NCBI RefSeq assembly: GCF_007625205.1
Contig: NZ_VMNI01000012.1
Coordinates: 62,001-126,000, forward strand
DNA from: Denitromonas ohlonensis
GTDB taxonomy: Bacteria > Pseudomonadota > Gammaproteobacteria > Burkholderiales > Rhodocyclaceae
DNA length: 64,000 nt
Direction: 5' to 3'
This document shows, piece after piece, positions 54,428 through 62,418 of this stretch. The notes under the pieces were generated by a model that saw nothing but the letters and a program-made list of their open reading frames with translations, did not search any database and was not told where the DNA came from. The stretch's first letter is position 1. Every line of letters begins with the position of its first letter. The translations under genes were made by a program, and so were the position numbers.

Positions 54428-55456
54428 TTATTGTGCGTTGGCTTGCTTGATCAGGCTCTTGGCAGTGTCGAGCATGGCCTGGCCCTTGTAGCCCTTGCCA
54501 TTCATTTCCTTGACCCAGCTCTCGGCCAGCTTGTCGCCCACCTTGCGCCACTTGGTCAGCTCCTCGACCGAGATCTTGGCAAACTCGTTGCCGTGCGCGA
54601 CGGCCTTTTCGCGGGCCGGCGGGGCCGACACATCCCAGGCCTTGCCGATCGAGGCCGAGAAGTCGGCGCCGGAGTTGGCGTCGATGACCTTCTTCAGATC
54701 GTCCGGCAGGCTGTCGTACTTGGCCGGGTTCATCGCCACCACAAACAGCGTGGTGTAGAGCGAGGGCAGCGAGCCTTCGGTCTCGGAGTGGTACTTGGTC
54801 ATCTCGTGCAGCTTGATCGCCGGGATCACTTCCCAGGGCAGCACATAGCCATCGACCACGCCCTTCGACACGGCCTCGGCCACGGCCGGCATCGGCATGG
54901 CCACCGGGGTGGCGCCGAAGGCGGCGATCATCTTGTTGGTCATGCGGGTCGGGGCGCGCATCTTGAGGCCGCGGAAATCCGACATCTTGGTGATCGGGCG
55001 CTTGTTGTTGTGCACATAGCCTTCGTCATGCACATGGAAGGCCAGCGGCTTCACGTTGGCGAAGTCTTCCTTGCCGAACTGCTCGTAGTACAGCCACGCA
55101 GCGCGGCTGGCCGGCTCGGCGCGGTTGGTCATGAAGGGCAGCTCGAAGGCTTCCATCGACGGAAAGCGGCCGGCGGTGTAGCCGGGCAGGGTCCACACGA
55201 TGTCGGCCACGCCATCCTGCGCCTGCTGAATCAGTTGCGGCGGCGTGCCGCCGAGCTGCATGGCCGGGTAGATCTGGCACTTCATGCGGCCAGCCGACTC
55301 CTGCTCGATCTTGGCGCACCACGGCTCCAGCACTTTTTGCTGGCTCATCGCGGTGGGCGGCCAGAAGTGTGCCACTTTGAGGATGATCGGCTCGTCGGCC
55401 AGGGCGGCGGTGCTGCCAAGCAGCGCGATGGCTGCGGTGATCAGGGTCTTTTTCAT
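54428..55456 (-). CDS. TRAP transporter substrate-binding protein (DctP type)
   Basis: A 342-residue periplasmic solute receptor with signal peptide (MKKTLITAAIALLGSTAALA). The conserved arginine Arg167 in GLKMRAPTRMTNKMIA would bind a carboxylate. The DctP pattern PGYTAGRFPSMEAFELPFM is present. The neighbours suggest an aromatic or phenolic acid as ligand; not shown. The start follows AAGGTGGAC. Confidence 0.92.
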   Translation of the reverse strand: MKKTLITAAIALLGSTAALADEPIILKVAHFWPPTAMSQQKVLEPWCAKIEQESAGRMKCQIYPAMQLGGTPPQLIQQAQDGVADIVWTLPGYTAGRFPSMEAFELPFMTNRAEPASRAAWLYYEQFGKEDFANVKPLAFHVHDEGYVHNNKRPITKMSDFRGLKMRAPTRMTNKMIAAFGATPVAMPMPAVAEAVSKGVVDGYVLPWEVIPAIKLHEMTKYHSETEGSLPSLYTTLFVVAMNPAKYDSLPDDLKKVIDANSGADFSASIGKAWDVSAPPAREKAVAHGNEFAKISVEELTKWRKVGDKLAESWVKEMNGKGYKGQAMLDTAKSLIKQANAQ

Positions 55457-55493
55457 GTCTCGTCCACCTTTTTTATGTTGGGTTGCTGCGGGG

Positions 55494-56510
55494 CTACGAC
55501 GCGCGGGGCGTCACCACGGTGTTGTCGATGCTGCCAAAAATGCTGTGGCCGGCCGCGTCCTTCATCTCGATGCGCACCCGGTCGCCGGGCTGCATGAAGG
55601 GGGTCACCGATTTGCCTTGCTCGATGGTTTCGTACATGCGCACCTCGGCCAGGCAGCAATAACCGACGCCGCCGTTGTCGATGCTCGACCCCCACAGGTC
55701 GCCCTGCTTGTTGGAGACCGTGCCCGAACCGATGATCGAACCGGCTTCGAGCTCACGCGTCTTGGCCACATGCGCCACCAGCTGACCGAAGTTGAAGGTC
55801 ATGTCGACGCCCGCATTGGGCTTGCCGAAGGGCTTGCCGTTCAGCTCGACCAGCAGCGGCAAATGCAGCTTGGCGCCCTGCCAGGCCGCGCCCAGCTCGT
55901 CGGGCGTGACCGCCACCGGGCTGAAGCTTGATGCGGGCTTGGACTGGAAGAAACCGAAGCCCTTGGCCAGTTCGTTGGGGATCAGGTTGCGCAGCGACAC
56001 ATCATTGACCAGCATCACCAGGCGAATCGCCTCGGCCGCTTGCTCGGGCGTTGCGCCCATGGGCACATCGCCGGTCACCACGGTCACTTCGGCCTCGAAA
56101 TCGATACCCCAGGCCGGATCGGCCACCACGGTGTCGCGCGGGCCGACGAAGCTGTCGGATCCACCCTGATACATCAGCGGATCGGTGTAGAAGGACGCGG
56201 GCAACTCCGCCCCGCGCGCCTTGCGCACCAGCTCCACATGGTTGATGTAGGCCGAGCCGTCGGCCCACTGATAAGCGCGCGGCAGCGGCGAGTGGCAGGC
56301 GGCCGCATCAAAGGGCTCGGCGTGGCGGGCCGCGCCATTGTTGAGCGCCTCGTACACCGCGGCCAGCTGCGGCGCGGTGTCGGCCCAGTTGTCCAGCGCT
56401 TGCTGCAGCGTGGTAGCCACTTCCGGTACGCGCTGGCAACGGGTGAGGTCACGATTGACCACCACCAGCGTGCCGTCGCGTCCGCCCGCTTTCAGGGTTG
56501 CGAGTTTCAC
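55494..56510 (-). CDS. Fumarylacetoacetate hydrolase family protein
   Basis: A 338-residue FAH superfamily enzyme. It cleaves a C-C bond in a diketo acid such as fumarylacetoacetate or fumarylpyruvate. The metal-binding acidic cluster is in WGIDFEAEVTVVTGD; other blocks are GGSDSFVGPRDTVV, NDVSLRNLIPNELAKGFGFF and GSGTVSNKQGDLWGSSI. The start codon is GTG at 56510, overlapping the stop of the VOC gene (GTGA), so translation is coupled. Confidence 0.9.
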   Translation of the reverse strand: MKLATLKAGGRDGTLVVVNRDLTRCQRVPEVATTLQQALDNWADTAPQLAAVYEALNNGAARHAEPFDAAACHSPLPRAYQWADGSAYINHVELVRKARGAELPASFYTDPLMYQGGSDSFVGPRDTVVADPAWGIDFEAEVTVVTGDVPMGATPEQAAEAIRLVMLVNDVSLRNLIPNELAKGFGFFQSKPASSFSPVAVTPDELGAAWQGAKLHLPLLVELNGKPFGKPNAGVDMTFNFGQLVAHVAKTRELEAGSIIGSGTVSNKQGDLWGSSIDNGGVGYCCLAEVRMYETIEQGKSVTPFMQPGDRVRIEMKDAAGHSIFGSIDNTVVTPRAS

Positions 56511-57055
56511 TTGAACATCTCCACATAACTGCCGTCGTGCATCCACGCGGCGTGTTTGGGCGCCTTCTTGGTCTTGGCCCACTCCTCGAGCATGTCCCAC
56601 TTCACGGCGTCGAGCGCTTCGAGCATACCCGGACGCAGCGTGTTGGCGGCCAGCTCCAGACGGTGACCATTCGGGTCATAGAAGTAGATCGACTTGAACA
56701 GCGCATGGTCGGTCGGCCCCACCACCTCGATGCCGGCGGCCTCGAGCCGCGCCTTGGCAGCCATCATGGTATCTACCGAATCGACCTCCATCGCCAGATG
56801 CTGGGTCCAGTTGGGGGTGTTTTCGTCGCGGCCCATCGGCGAGCAGGTCGGCAGCTCGAAGAAGGCCAGCACGTTGCCCATGCCCGCATCCATGAAGATG
56901 TGCATATAGGGATCGGGGGCGCCAGTGGAAGGTACGGCGTCCTCGGCGATCGACAGCACCAGCTTCATGTCGAGGTGCTTTTCGTACCAGCGCGCCGTCT
57001 CCAGCGCGTCAATGCAACGGTATGCCACGTGATGGATTTTCTGGACCAAGCTCAT
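56507..57055 (-). CDS. VOC family metalloprotein, candidate ring-cleavage dioxygenase
   Basis: A 182-residue vicinal oxygen chelate protein. Candidate metal ligands are His9 (IHHVAYR), His86 (NWTQHLAMEV) and Glu134 (HRLELAANT), the two-His-one-carboxylate set of extradiol dioxygenases and glyoxalases. It is first in an operon with FAH and MaiA. The cluster otherwise lacks a homogentisate or gentisate dioxygenase, so this is a candidate for that step, though a glyoxalase-like role is possible. The start follows AAAGGAGA. Confidence 0.8.
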   Translation of the reverse strand: MSLVQKIHHVAYRCIDALETARWYEKHLDMKLVLSIAEDAVPSTGAPDPYMHIFMDAGMGNVLAFFELPTCSPMGRDENTPNWTQHLAMEVDSVDTMMAAKARLEAAGIEVVGPTDHALFKSIYFYDPNGHRLELAANTLRPGMLEALDAVKWDMLEEWAKTKKAPKHAAWMHDGSYVEMFK

Positions 57056-57190
57056 TCTGCTGTCTCCTTTATGCGGACCTGACCGGTCTCTGCGCGTTTC
57101 GGGCCGATGCCACTGGCCGATGTGTCCATTACAGCCCAGAACGATCTATCATACAAACAGCTTTTTCAGATCAATTTATCGGATGAACTA

Positions 57191-58099
57191 ATGAATATCA
57201 CCCTGCGCCAGCTCCGCGCCTTTGTCGCCGTCTCGCGCACCGGCAGCTTCACCCTCGCCGCCGAGAGCCTGTTCATCACGCAATCCGCGCTGTCCGGCCT
57301 GATCAAGGAACTCGAAAGCTCGCTTGGCCTGCGCCTGATCGACCGCAGCACCCGCCGCATCCAGCTCTCCGACACCGGCCGCGAGCTCTACCCGCTGGTC
57401 GAGAAGATCCTCAACGACCTCGACAACGTCATCGACGAAGCCACCAAACTCAAAGCCCTCAAGAAAGGCACCGTGCGCGTCGCCGCCCCGCAGCTGATGG
57501 CCTGCACCCTGCTGCCCGAAGTCATCGCCGCCTACAGCGCCGAACACCCCGACATCCGCATCCGGCTGGTCGACTGCGCCGTCGAGAGCGTGGTCTCGCG
57601 CGTCTTCTCCGGCGAGGTCGACTTCGGCGTCGGCCCCGAACGCGACCCCAACTCCGACATCGACGCCACCACCCTGTTCGAGCTGCCCTTTGTCGCCGTC
57701 TTCCCCCCCGATCACGCCCTCGCCAAACAGAAAACCGTCGGCTGGACCGACCTCGAAGCTTGGCCCCTCATCGCCCTGCAAGGCCAGTTCACCGAACGCC
57801 TGTCGGTCGACCTGCACACCGCCATGCGCGAAAAATCCCTCGACCCCAACACCACCGTCGCCTTCATGTCCACCGCCCTCAGCATGGTCAGCTCAGGCCT
57901 CGGCATCACCGTCTGCATCCCCTACGCCGCCTCCCTCGTGCGGCTGTACGGACTGGAAATGCGCCCGCTGGTCGACCCGGTGGTCACGCGGCGCTTCTAC
58001 ACCTTCAGCCGCAATGGCCGATCACTCACGCCGGCGTCGCAGAGTTTTCGGGATTTTCTGTTTCGGTATATCGGGGAGCATGAGGGGTATGCACGGTAG
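57191..58099 (+). CDS. LysR-type transcriptional regulator
   Basis: A 302-residue LTTR. The N-terminal winged HTH (MNITLRQLRAFVAVSRTGSFTLAAESLFITQSALSG) is followed by the effector domain (about 90-300; GTVRVAAPQLMACTLLPEVIAAY). It is transcribed divergently from the VOC-FAH-TRAP-maiA operon across a 135-base A+T-rich spacer, so it probably activates that operon in response to a pathway acid. ATG 57191 is used; a longer frame (57107) runs into the regulatory spacer. Confidence 0.93.
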   Translation: MNITLRQLRAFVAVSRTGSFTLAAESLFITQSALSGLIKELESSLGLRLIDRSTRRIQLSDTGRELYPLVEKILNDLDNVIDEATKLKALKKGTVRVAAPQLMACTLLPEVIAAYSAEHPDIRIRLVDCAVESVVSRVFSGEVDFGVGPERDPNSDIDATTLFELPFVAVFPPDHALAKQKTVGWTDLEAWPLIALQGQFTERLSVDLHTAMREKSLDPNTTVAFMSTALSMVSSGLGITVCIPYAASLVRLYGLEMRPLVDPVVTRRFYTFSRNGRSLTPASQSFRDFLFRYIGEHEGYAR

Positions 58100-58144
58100 A
58101 AACTGCCATTGGCATAACGCAGCCCGATCGGCATACTCACAAGC

Positions 58145-58642
58145 ATGGAACGAACCACTTTTATCGCAATCGTCATACTCGCGTTTGCGCTCATACCGAT
58201 CGCACTCATCGTTTTCGTCGTCGGCGCCACGCGACACAGCGAATCAGTCGCCCGCGGAGAGCGCAAATCACCGCTACTGGTCTGGTTGAGCTCACTAGTG
58301 ATGCTGCCGCTAGCCGCGTTTGCCCTCATCACTGGGCATGGCCTTCTTGCAGTCAACGCTGCGGTGCTAAACGGACTTTTTGTCGCACTGCTGATGCGAC
58401 AGGCCTACCAGTCCAGTTCAGACCCAAGGCATCTGGTGTTTTGGGAGCGCGCAACCGCAGTCATGCTGGGGATCGTCTTGCTCGGTGGCATCTGGAAAGC
58501 CGTGCAGAGCGCCGTTTCGGGCGAGCCCCTGTTCAGCCAGACCACGTTAAATACACTCGCACTCATCGGAATTGTCTGGATGTACCGCCGCGGCCGCGAC
58601 GCAATCACCAACAGCGCGCGACAGCCCGGCAGAGTTCAATAG
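58145..58642 (+). CDS. Small integral membrane protein, unknown
   Basis: A 165-residue protein with four hydrophobic segments (IAIVILAFALIPIALIVFVVG; LSSLVMLPLAAFALITG; AVLNGLFVALLM; VMLGIVLLGGIWKAV) and no recognisable domain. Codon use is less extreme than in its neighbours. Function unknown. Confidence 0.6.
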   Translation: MERTTFIAIVILAFALIPIALIVFVVGATRHSESVARGERKSPLLVWLSSLVMLPLAAFALITGHGLLAVNAAVLNGLFVALLMRQAYQSSSDPRHLVFWERATAVMLGIVLLGGIWKAVQSAVSGEPLFSQTTLNTLALIGIVWMYRRGRDAITNSARQPGRVQ

Positions 58643-58662
58643 CGTGAATCGTGAGGCACGAT

Positions 58663-58688
58663 GGTGGGCGGCAAGCCGCCCACCCTAC
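58663..58688. repeat. REP-like palindrome
   Basis: GGTGGGCGGC (58663-58672) pairs with GCCGCCCACC (58675-58684), followed by CTAC. Resembles common short intergenic palindromes of proteobacterial genomes. Confidence 0.6.
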
Positions 58689-58748
58689 GGAGTGACGCTT
58701 TTCCGAGCTGGCGATGGCGAAGCCGAGCCCGCACGCCGCACCCCTTCT

Positions 58749-58919
58749 GTACCGCCGAACGAAGCCCGTGACTGGCGGGAATTGTCGTGTCGCCTGTTTG
58801 AGCCCGCAGGGCGAGTTTGCGACACGACCCGCCGGGCGCGGGCGTAGTGAGGGAACCGGCGAAGCCGGCGGTACAGCGGGGGCGCTTCTTTGCGTCCTTT
58901 CTTGTCGCTACAAGAAAGG
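58749..58919. repeat. Nested inverted-repeat element
   Basis: Outer arms GTACCGCC (58749-58756) and GGCGGTAC (58867-58874) enclose inner arms TCGTGTCGC (58785-58793) and GCGACACGA (58819-58827). A further hairpin CCTTTCTTGT/ACAAGAAAGG lies at 58896-58919. Highly structured and non-coding; probably a dispersed repeat. The 502-base gap 58643-59144 contains this and the neighbouring palindromes but no gene. Confidence 0.6.
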
Positions 58920-59014
58920 ATGTCGCCCGCCGGGGCGAGACCCGGCCAACGGAAGATTGCAGCCGCGCAGCCCTCCGCCACGAGCAGATCGGCGACACGG
59001 AGCCCGCATGAAGG

Positions 59015-59080
59015 CGCATCCGCCAACGGTGCCGCTTCGGGGCGGTGTTCGGCGGATGCGCTGCGCTTATCTGCCCTACG
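59015..59080. repeat. REP-like palindrome with CATCCGCC arms
   Basis: CGCATCCGCC (59015-59024) pairs with GGCGGATGCG (59051-59060), followed by CTGCGCTTATCTGCCCTACG. The motif of a CATCCGCC arm plus GCGCTTAT...CCCTACG is a familiar intergenic repeat in many beta- and gammaproteobacteria. Confidence 0.6.
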
Positions 59081-59092
59081 CCACCGGTGAAC

Positions 59093-59124
59093 GAAAAACG
59101 GCGAGCCGCAGCCCGCCGTTTTTC
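59093..59124. terminator. Bidirectional terminator downstream of DUF2783
   Basis: GAAAAACGGCG (59093-59103) pairs with CGCCGTTTTTC (59114-59124), loop of ten bases. On the minus strand it ends the MBL-FAD-DUF2783 operon in a T-run. Confidence 0.8.
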
Positions 59125-59144
59125 TCTTCGCGACAACGCTCGCC

Positions 59145-59369
59145 TCAAACCCCTTCGCGTGCCTTGTCCATCGCCTCGCGCAGCACGCTGATGTCGCCAA
59201 TATGGTTCGACAACAGCAGAATCAGCCGCGCGTTGACCATGGCCGACTGTTCGTCGGTGAGGTCGCGGTGCATGTCGATCAGGGCTTCGTAGAAGTCGTC
59301 GCCGGGGCTGAAGGTCTGAAAGTAGCGCTTGCCCGGCTCGGCGAAATTGCTGGTGGTGATCAGGGACAT
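59145..59369 (-). CDS. DUF2783 protein
   Basis: A 74-residue protein with the DUF2783 pattern FYEALIDMHRDLTDEQSAMVNARLILLLSNHIGD. The family is typically encoded next to FAD-dependent aromatic hydroxylases, as here (11 bases downstream of one). It is a probable accessory or assembly partner of that enzyme; function not established. Confidence 0.85.
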   Translation of the reverse strand: MSLITTSNFAEPGKRYFQTFSPGDDFYEALIDMHRDLTDEQSAMVNARLILLLSNHIGDISVLREAMDKAREGV

Positions 59370-59380
59370 GGTCGGTCTCC

Positions 59381-61060
59381 TCAGGCGTTGCAGGTGGCCA
59401 CGGCCACGGCTTTCTTGACGGCGGCGGCGTTGAAGGCGCGCCAGCGGGCGGCGACATGCTGGTCTGGGCGGGCCAGATAGCAGGTGCCGGACTGGGCGTC
59501 GTAGCGTTCGGCAATGCGGCCGCGGGTGTCGATGACGGTTTTGAGGCCGGCCGGGGCGATGCCGGTCTTGGCAACGACAATGACCTGCACCGGCACGGTG
59601 TTGTTGGCCAGGTCAGCCAGCGCGGCGGCATCGGCCACCTGGCTGGCGTCATCGGCAAACACCAGCAGCTGGAAGCGGTTGCCGAGCACCTGCAGCAGCC
59701 ACGGCTCGCCGCTGTCGGTTTCGATGGGCGCGTCGTCCATCGGCGCGCCCGGCACCATCTTGCCGGCGAACGTGTCGGTGTCTGCGGTGTTGAGCCGCGA
59801 TTCGGTGAGGTAGGCAGGCACCGACAGTCGGCCGGAGTTCACCAGCGCACGGGCAAACGGGTAGTGCTCGGCGAGGCCCAGCACGGCATTGCGGAAGGTT
59901 TTGCTGGTGGTGCTCTTGGGGGTGATGAAGTCGGTGGAGCGGGTCGAGTTCATCAGATTTTCGTCGGCGGCGAACACGCGCTCTTCGGAATAGGTATCGA
60001 GCAGCGTGGGCGGCGCTTTGCCGTCCATCACCAGCTTGAGTTTCCAGGCCAGGTTGTCGGTGTCCTGGATACCGGAGTTGGCGCCACGCGCACCGAAGGG
60101 CGAGACCTGATGCGCGGCATCACCGACAAACAGCACGCGGCCGTGGCGGAAGCTGTTCATGCGGCGGCACTGGAAGGTGTAGACGCTGACCCACTCAAGC
60201 TCGAATTCGCGGTCCTCAGTTCCGTTTGCTGCGAGCATCGCCTTGATGCGCGGGACGACGTTCTCGGGCTTTTTCTCTTCCGCCGGATCGGCATTCCAGC
60301 CGAGCTGGAAGTCGATGCGGAACACGTTATCCGACTGGCGATGCAGCAGCACCGACTGGTTGCGGTGGAAGGGCGGATCGAACCAGAACCAGCGCTCGGT
60401 CGGGAAGTCGGCCTTCATCACCACGTCGGCAATCAGAAAGCGATCCATGAAGATCTTGCCGTCGATGTCCAGCCCCAGCATGGTGCGGATGCTAGAGCGG
60501 GCGCCGTCGCCGACCACCAGCCAGTCGGCCTCGATGTTGTAGACGCCATCGGGCGTCTCGACACGCAGGCCGGTGGTGTCTTCGCCGGGGTTCACCGCGA
60601 TCACGGTGCTCTTCCAGCGCAGATCCACGCCGACTTCGACGGCGCGCTTCACCAGATACTCCTCCAGATAGTACTGCTGGAGGTTGATCATGCCCGGGCG
60701 ATGATGATCCGGCTCGGGGCAGAGGTTGAAGTTGAACACTTCTTCTTCGCGGAAGAAGGTGCGGCCGACGTTCCACGACACGCCCTTGTTCACCATCTCG
60801 TCGCCACAGCCGAGGCGGTCGAGCACCTCCAGCGCGCGCTTGGCGTAGCACACCCCGCGCGAGCCGATCGACACGGTGTCGTCGTTGTCCAGCACCACCA
60901 CTTTCTGGCCCTGAATCGCCAGATCGATCGCCGCCGACAAGCCCACCGGGCCCGCCCCGACCACCACCACCGGGTAACGCGCCGGTGCGCCATTCTCGCC
61001 AGCGGCCAGTTCAGCCGGCTTGCGGTATTCGTACTTTGGATACTGATAGGTACTCAGCAC
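59381..61060 (-). CDS. FAD-dependent aromatic hydroxylase (MhpA/phenol hydroxylase-like)
   Basis: A 559-residue flavoprotein monooxygenase of the FAD_binding_3 type. The dinucleotide-binding motif VVGAGPVG has Gly35, Gly37 and Gly40; RVLFVGDAAHQVSPFGARG is the second FAD motif; the DG motif lies in VVGDGARSSIRTMLG. A C-terminal thioredoxin-like domain (about 430-559) is typical of this subgroup. It would hydroxylate an aromatic ring using NAD(P)H and O2. The start is GTG 61060 because AAAGGAGG lies seven bases upstream; upstream ATG 61081 would put the ribosome site inside the gene. Confidence 0.9.
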   Translation of the reverse strand: MLSTYQYPKYEYRKPAELAAGENGAPARYPVVVVGAGPVGLSAAIDLAIQGQKVVVLDNDDTVSIGSRGVCYAKRALEVLDRLGCGDEMVNKGVSWNVGRTFFREEEVFNFNLCPEPDHHRPGMINLQQYYLEEYLVKRAVEVGVDLRWKSTVIAVNPGEDTTGLRVETPDGVYNIEADWLVVGDGARSSIRTMLGLDIDGKIFMDRFLIADVVMKADFPTERWFWFDPPFHRNQSVLLHRQSDNVFRIDFQLGWNADPAEEKKPENVVPRIKAMLAANGTEDREFELEWVSVYTFQCRRMNSFRHGRVLFVGDAAHQVSPFGARGANSGIQDTDNLAWKLKLVMDGKAPPTLLDTYSEERVFAADENLMNSTRSTDFITPKSTTSKTFRNAVLGLAEHYPFARALVNSGRLSVPAYLTESRLNTADTDTFAGKMVPGAPMDDAPIETDSGEPWLLQVLGNRFQLLVFADDASQVADAAALADLANNTVPVQVIVVAKTGIAPAGLKTVIDTRGRIAERYDAQSGTCYLARPDQHVAARWRAFNAAAVKKAVAVATCNA

Positions 61061-61129
61061 GTCGCGTCCTCCTTTGGACATTTTTGGGATCTCGCCCGGT
61101 CTGTTTGTTGTGCGCCGGGTTGGGGATCT

Positions 61130-61149
61130 GGCGGCCCCTTCGGGCCGCC
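61130..61149. promoter_or_regulatory. Hairpin upstream of the FAD hydroxylase gene
   Basis: GGCGGCCC (61130-61137) pairs with GGGCCGCC (61142-61149), loop CTTC. In the 188-base spacer between the MBL-fold and FAD hydroxylase genes; a possible mRNA stability or attenuation element. Confidence 0.45.
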
Positions 61150-61188
61150 TGGGGTTGTTCTTACAGCAACTGGTGCACTCGATGCGCT

Positions 61189-61234
61189 GTAGGGTCGGCT
61201 TCAGCCGACCATGGCGGGTTGAAACCCGCCCTAC
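61189..61234. repeat. Double REP-like palindrome
   Basis: Two adjacent hairpins, GGTCGGCT/AGCCGACC (61193-61210) and GGCGGGTT/AACCCGCC (61213-61230), inside outer arms GTAGGG and CCCTAC. A classic twin-palindrome intergenic repeat. Confidence 0.65.
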
Positions 61235-61248
61235 GCCCGCATCGCCAA

Positions 61249-62214
61249 TCAGTCGGCCTGCAGCGCGTGCCACATTTCCTGGTCGCGCTCGGCGGTCCAG
61301 ATGCGGGGATGCTTGATGCCGTTCGCCTCGTCCACCGCGCGGGTCACGTCAAAGGGCAGGCAGTGCTCATAGATGAACACCTGACCGAACTTCGGATCCA
61401 TGTTCTTGCGCACCAGCGCCATCGCGGCTTTCAGGTCGAGGCCCTGCGCGGCAGCTTCTTTGGCCGAGCTGTACAGCGTGGTGACGAAGTCGCGAGTGTA
61501 GGCCAGACCTTCGGCCACTTTCTGCGGCGAGGTCAGCGCGGGGCCGCGGCCCGGCACGATGGCCTGCGGATTCAGCGCCGAGATCGCGTCCAGCGTGGCG
61601 GGCCACTCTTCGAGTTGCGCGTCGCCGGTGTAGCAGGCCGCATCGCACTCGACCAGATCACCCGAAAACAGCACCTGCTCGCTCGGCACCCACACCACCG
61701 TGTCGCCCTTGGTGTGGCCGGGGCCGAGGTGCATCACCTTCACTTCGAGGCCGCCCATGTACAGCGTCATCTCGTCCTTGAACACCATGGTCGGCCAGGT
61801 CAGGCCGGGCACGGAGTCAAAGTTCTGGAACAGGCGCGGGAAGCGCTCGTACTCGCTCTTCATGTCCTGCTCGCCGCGCTCGACGATCATTTCATACGTG
61901 CCCTGGCTGGCGATGATCTGCTCCATGCCCTCGGCCTTGTAGCCCGAGGCGCCCAGCACGCGCACCGCGTGGTAGTGCGACAGCACCACATACTTGATCG
62001 GCGCGGCGCTGACCTTGCGGATCTCGGCGATCAGGCTCTGCGCCATCAGCGGCGTGGCCAGGGTGTCGCAGATCAGCACGGCTTCGTCGGTGATGATCAC
62101 GCCGGTATTGGGATCGCCCTCGGCGGTGTAGGCCCAGCAATGAGCGGAGAGCTGCTCGAAGGTGGTTTTTTTCACTTCCAGGTCGGCCTGGGAGGCAAAG
62201 ACTTTGGTGTTCAT
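61249..62214 (-). CDS. MBL-fold protein with altered metal motif
   Basis: A 321-residue metallo-beta-lactamase fold protein, likely a hydrolase or quinoprotein-relay-type relative. The usual HxHxDH motif reads His80-Tyr-His82-Ala-Val84-Arg85, so the Asp and second His of metal site 2 are lost, while His167 (GPGHTKGDT) and Asp186 (LFSGDLVEC) remain. It is first in the operon with the FAD hydroxylase and DUF2783. ATG 62214 follows ACGGAG. Its role is unknown; a mononuclear or non-catalytic variant is plausible. Confidence 0.85.
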   Translation of the reverse strand: MNTKVFASQADLEVKKTTFEQLSAHCWAYTAEGDPNTGVIITDEAVLICDTLATPLMAQSLIAEIRKVSAAPIKYVVLSHYHAVRVLGASGYKAEGMEQIIASQGTYEMIVERGEQDMKSEYERFPRLFQNFDSVPGLTWPTMVFKDEMTLYMGGLEVKVMHLGPGHTKGDTVVWVPSEQVLFSGDLVECDAACYTGDAQLEEWPATLDAISALNPQAIVPGRGPALTSPQKVAEGLAYTRDFVTTLYSSAKEAAAQGLDLKAAMALVRKNMDPKFGQVFIYEHCLPFDVTRAVDEANGIKHPRIWTAERDQEMWHALQAD

Positions 62215-62303
62215 TGGGGGCTCCGTGATCTTGGGGTGGGGCTGGGTCGCTCTCGAACGGATGCAGGCATCCCGGCAACCGCGACACCCTCATGCTAGTT
62301 TTT

Positions 62304-62333
62304 GATTTGTTAATCGTCAATCGTTTTGTTAAT
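62304..62333. promoter_or_regulatory. Candidate IclR-type operator
   Basis: The A+T-rich divergent spacer has the direct repeat TTTGTTAAT (62306-62314 and 62325-62333), 19 bases apart, with a GATT-TGTT-AATC palindrome (62304-62315). Suited to binding the adjacent IclR regulator; not demonstrated. Confidence 0.4.
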
Positions 62334-62418
62334 GGATAATTCGTCGCGCACGACGAACGGCGAGAAAGCCACAGGAAAACTGCTAACATCTGCCCAAAAA
62401 ACCGAAAGGCAGCCATCC

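Noticed and set aside
58636-59658. Leftward open frame across the palindrome cluster
   Set aside because: It runs through non-coding palindromes and into DUF2783 in another frame; codon pattern is not gene-like.
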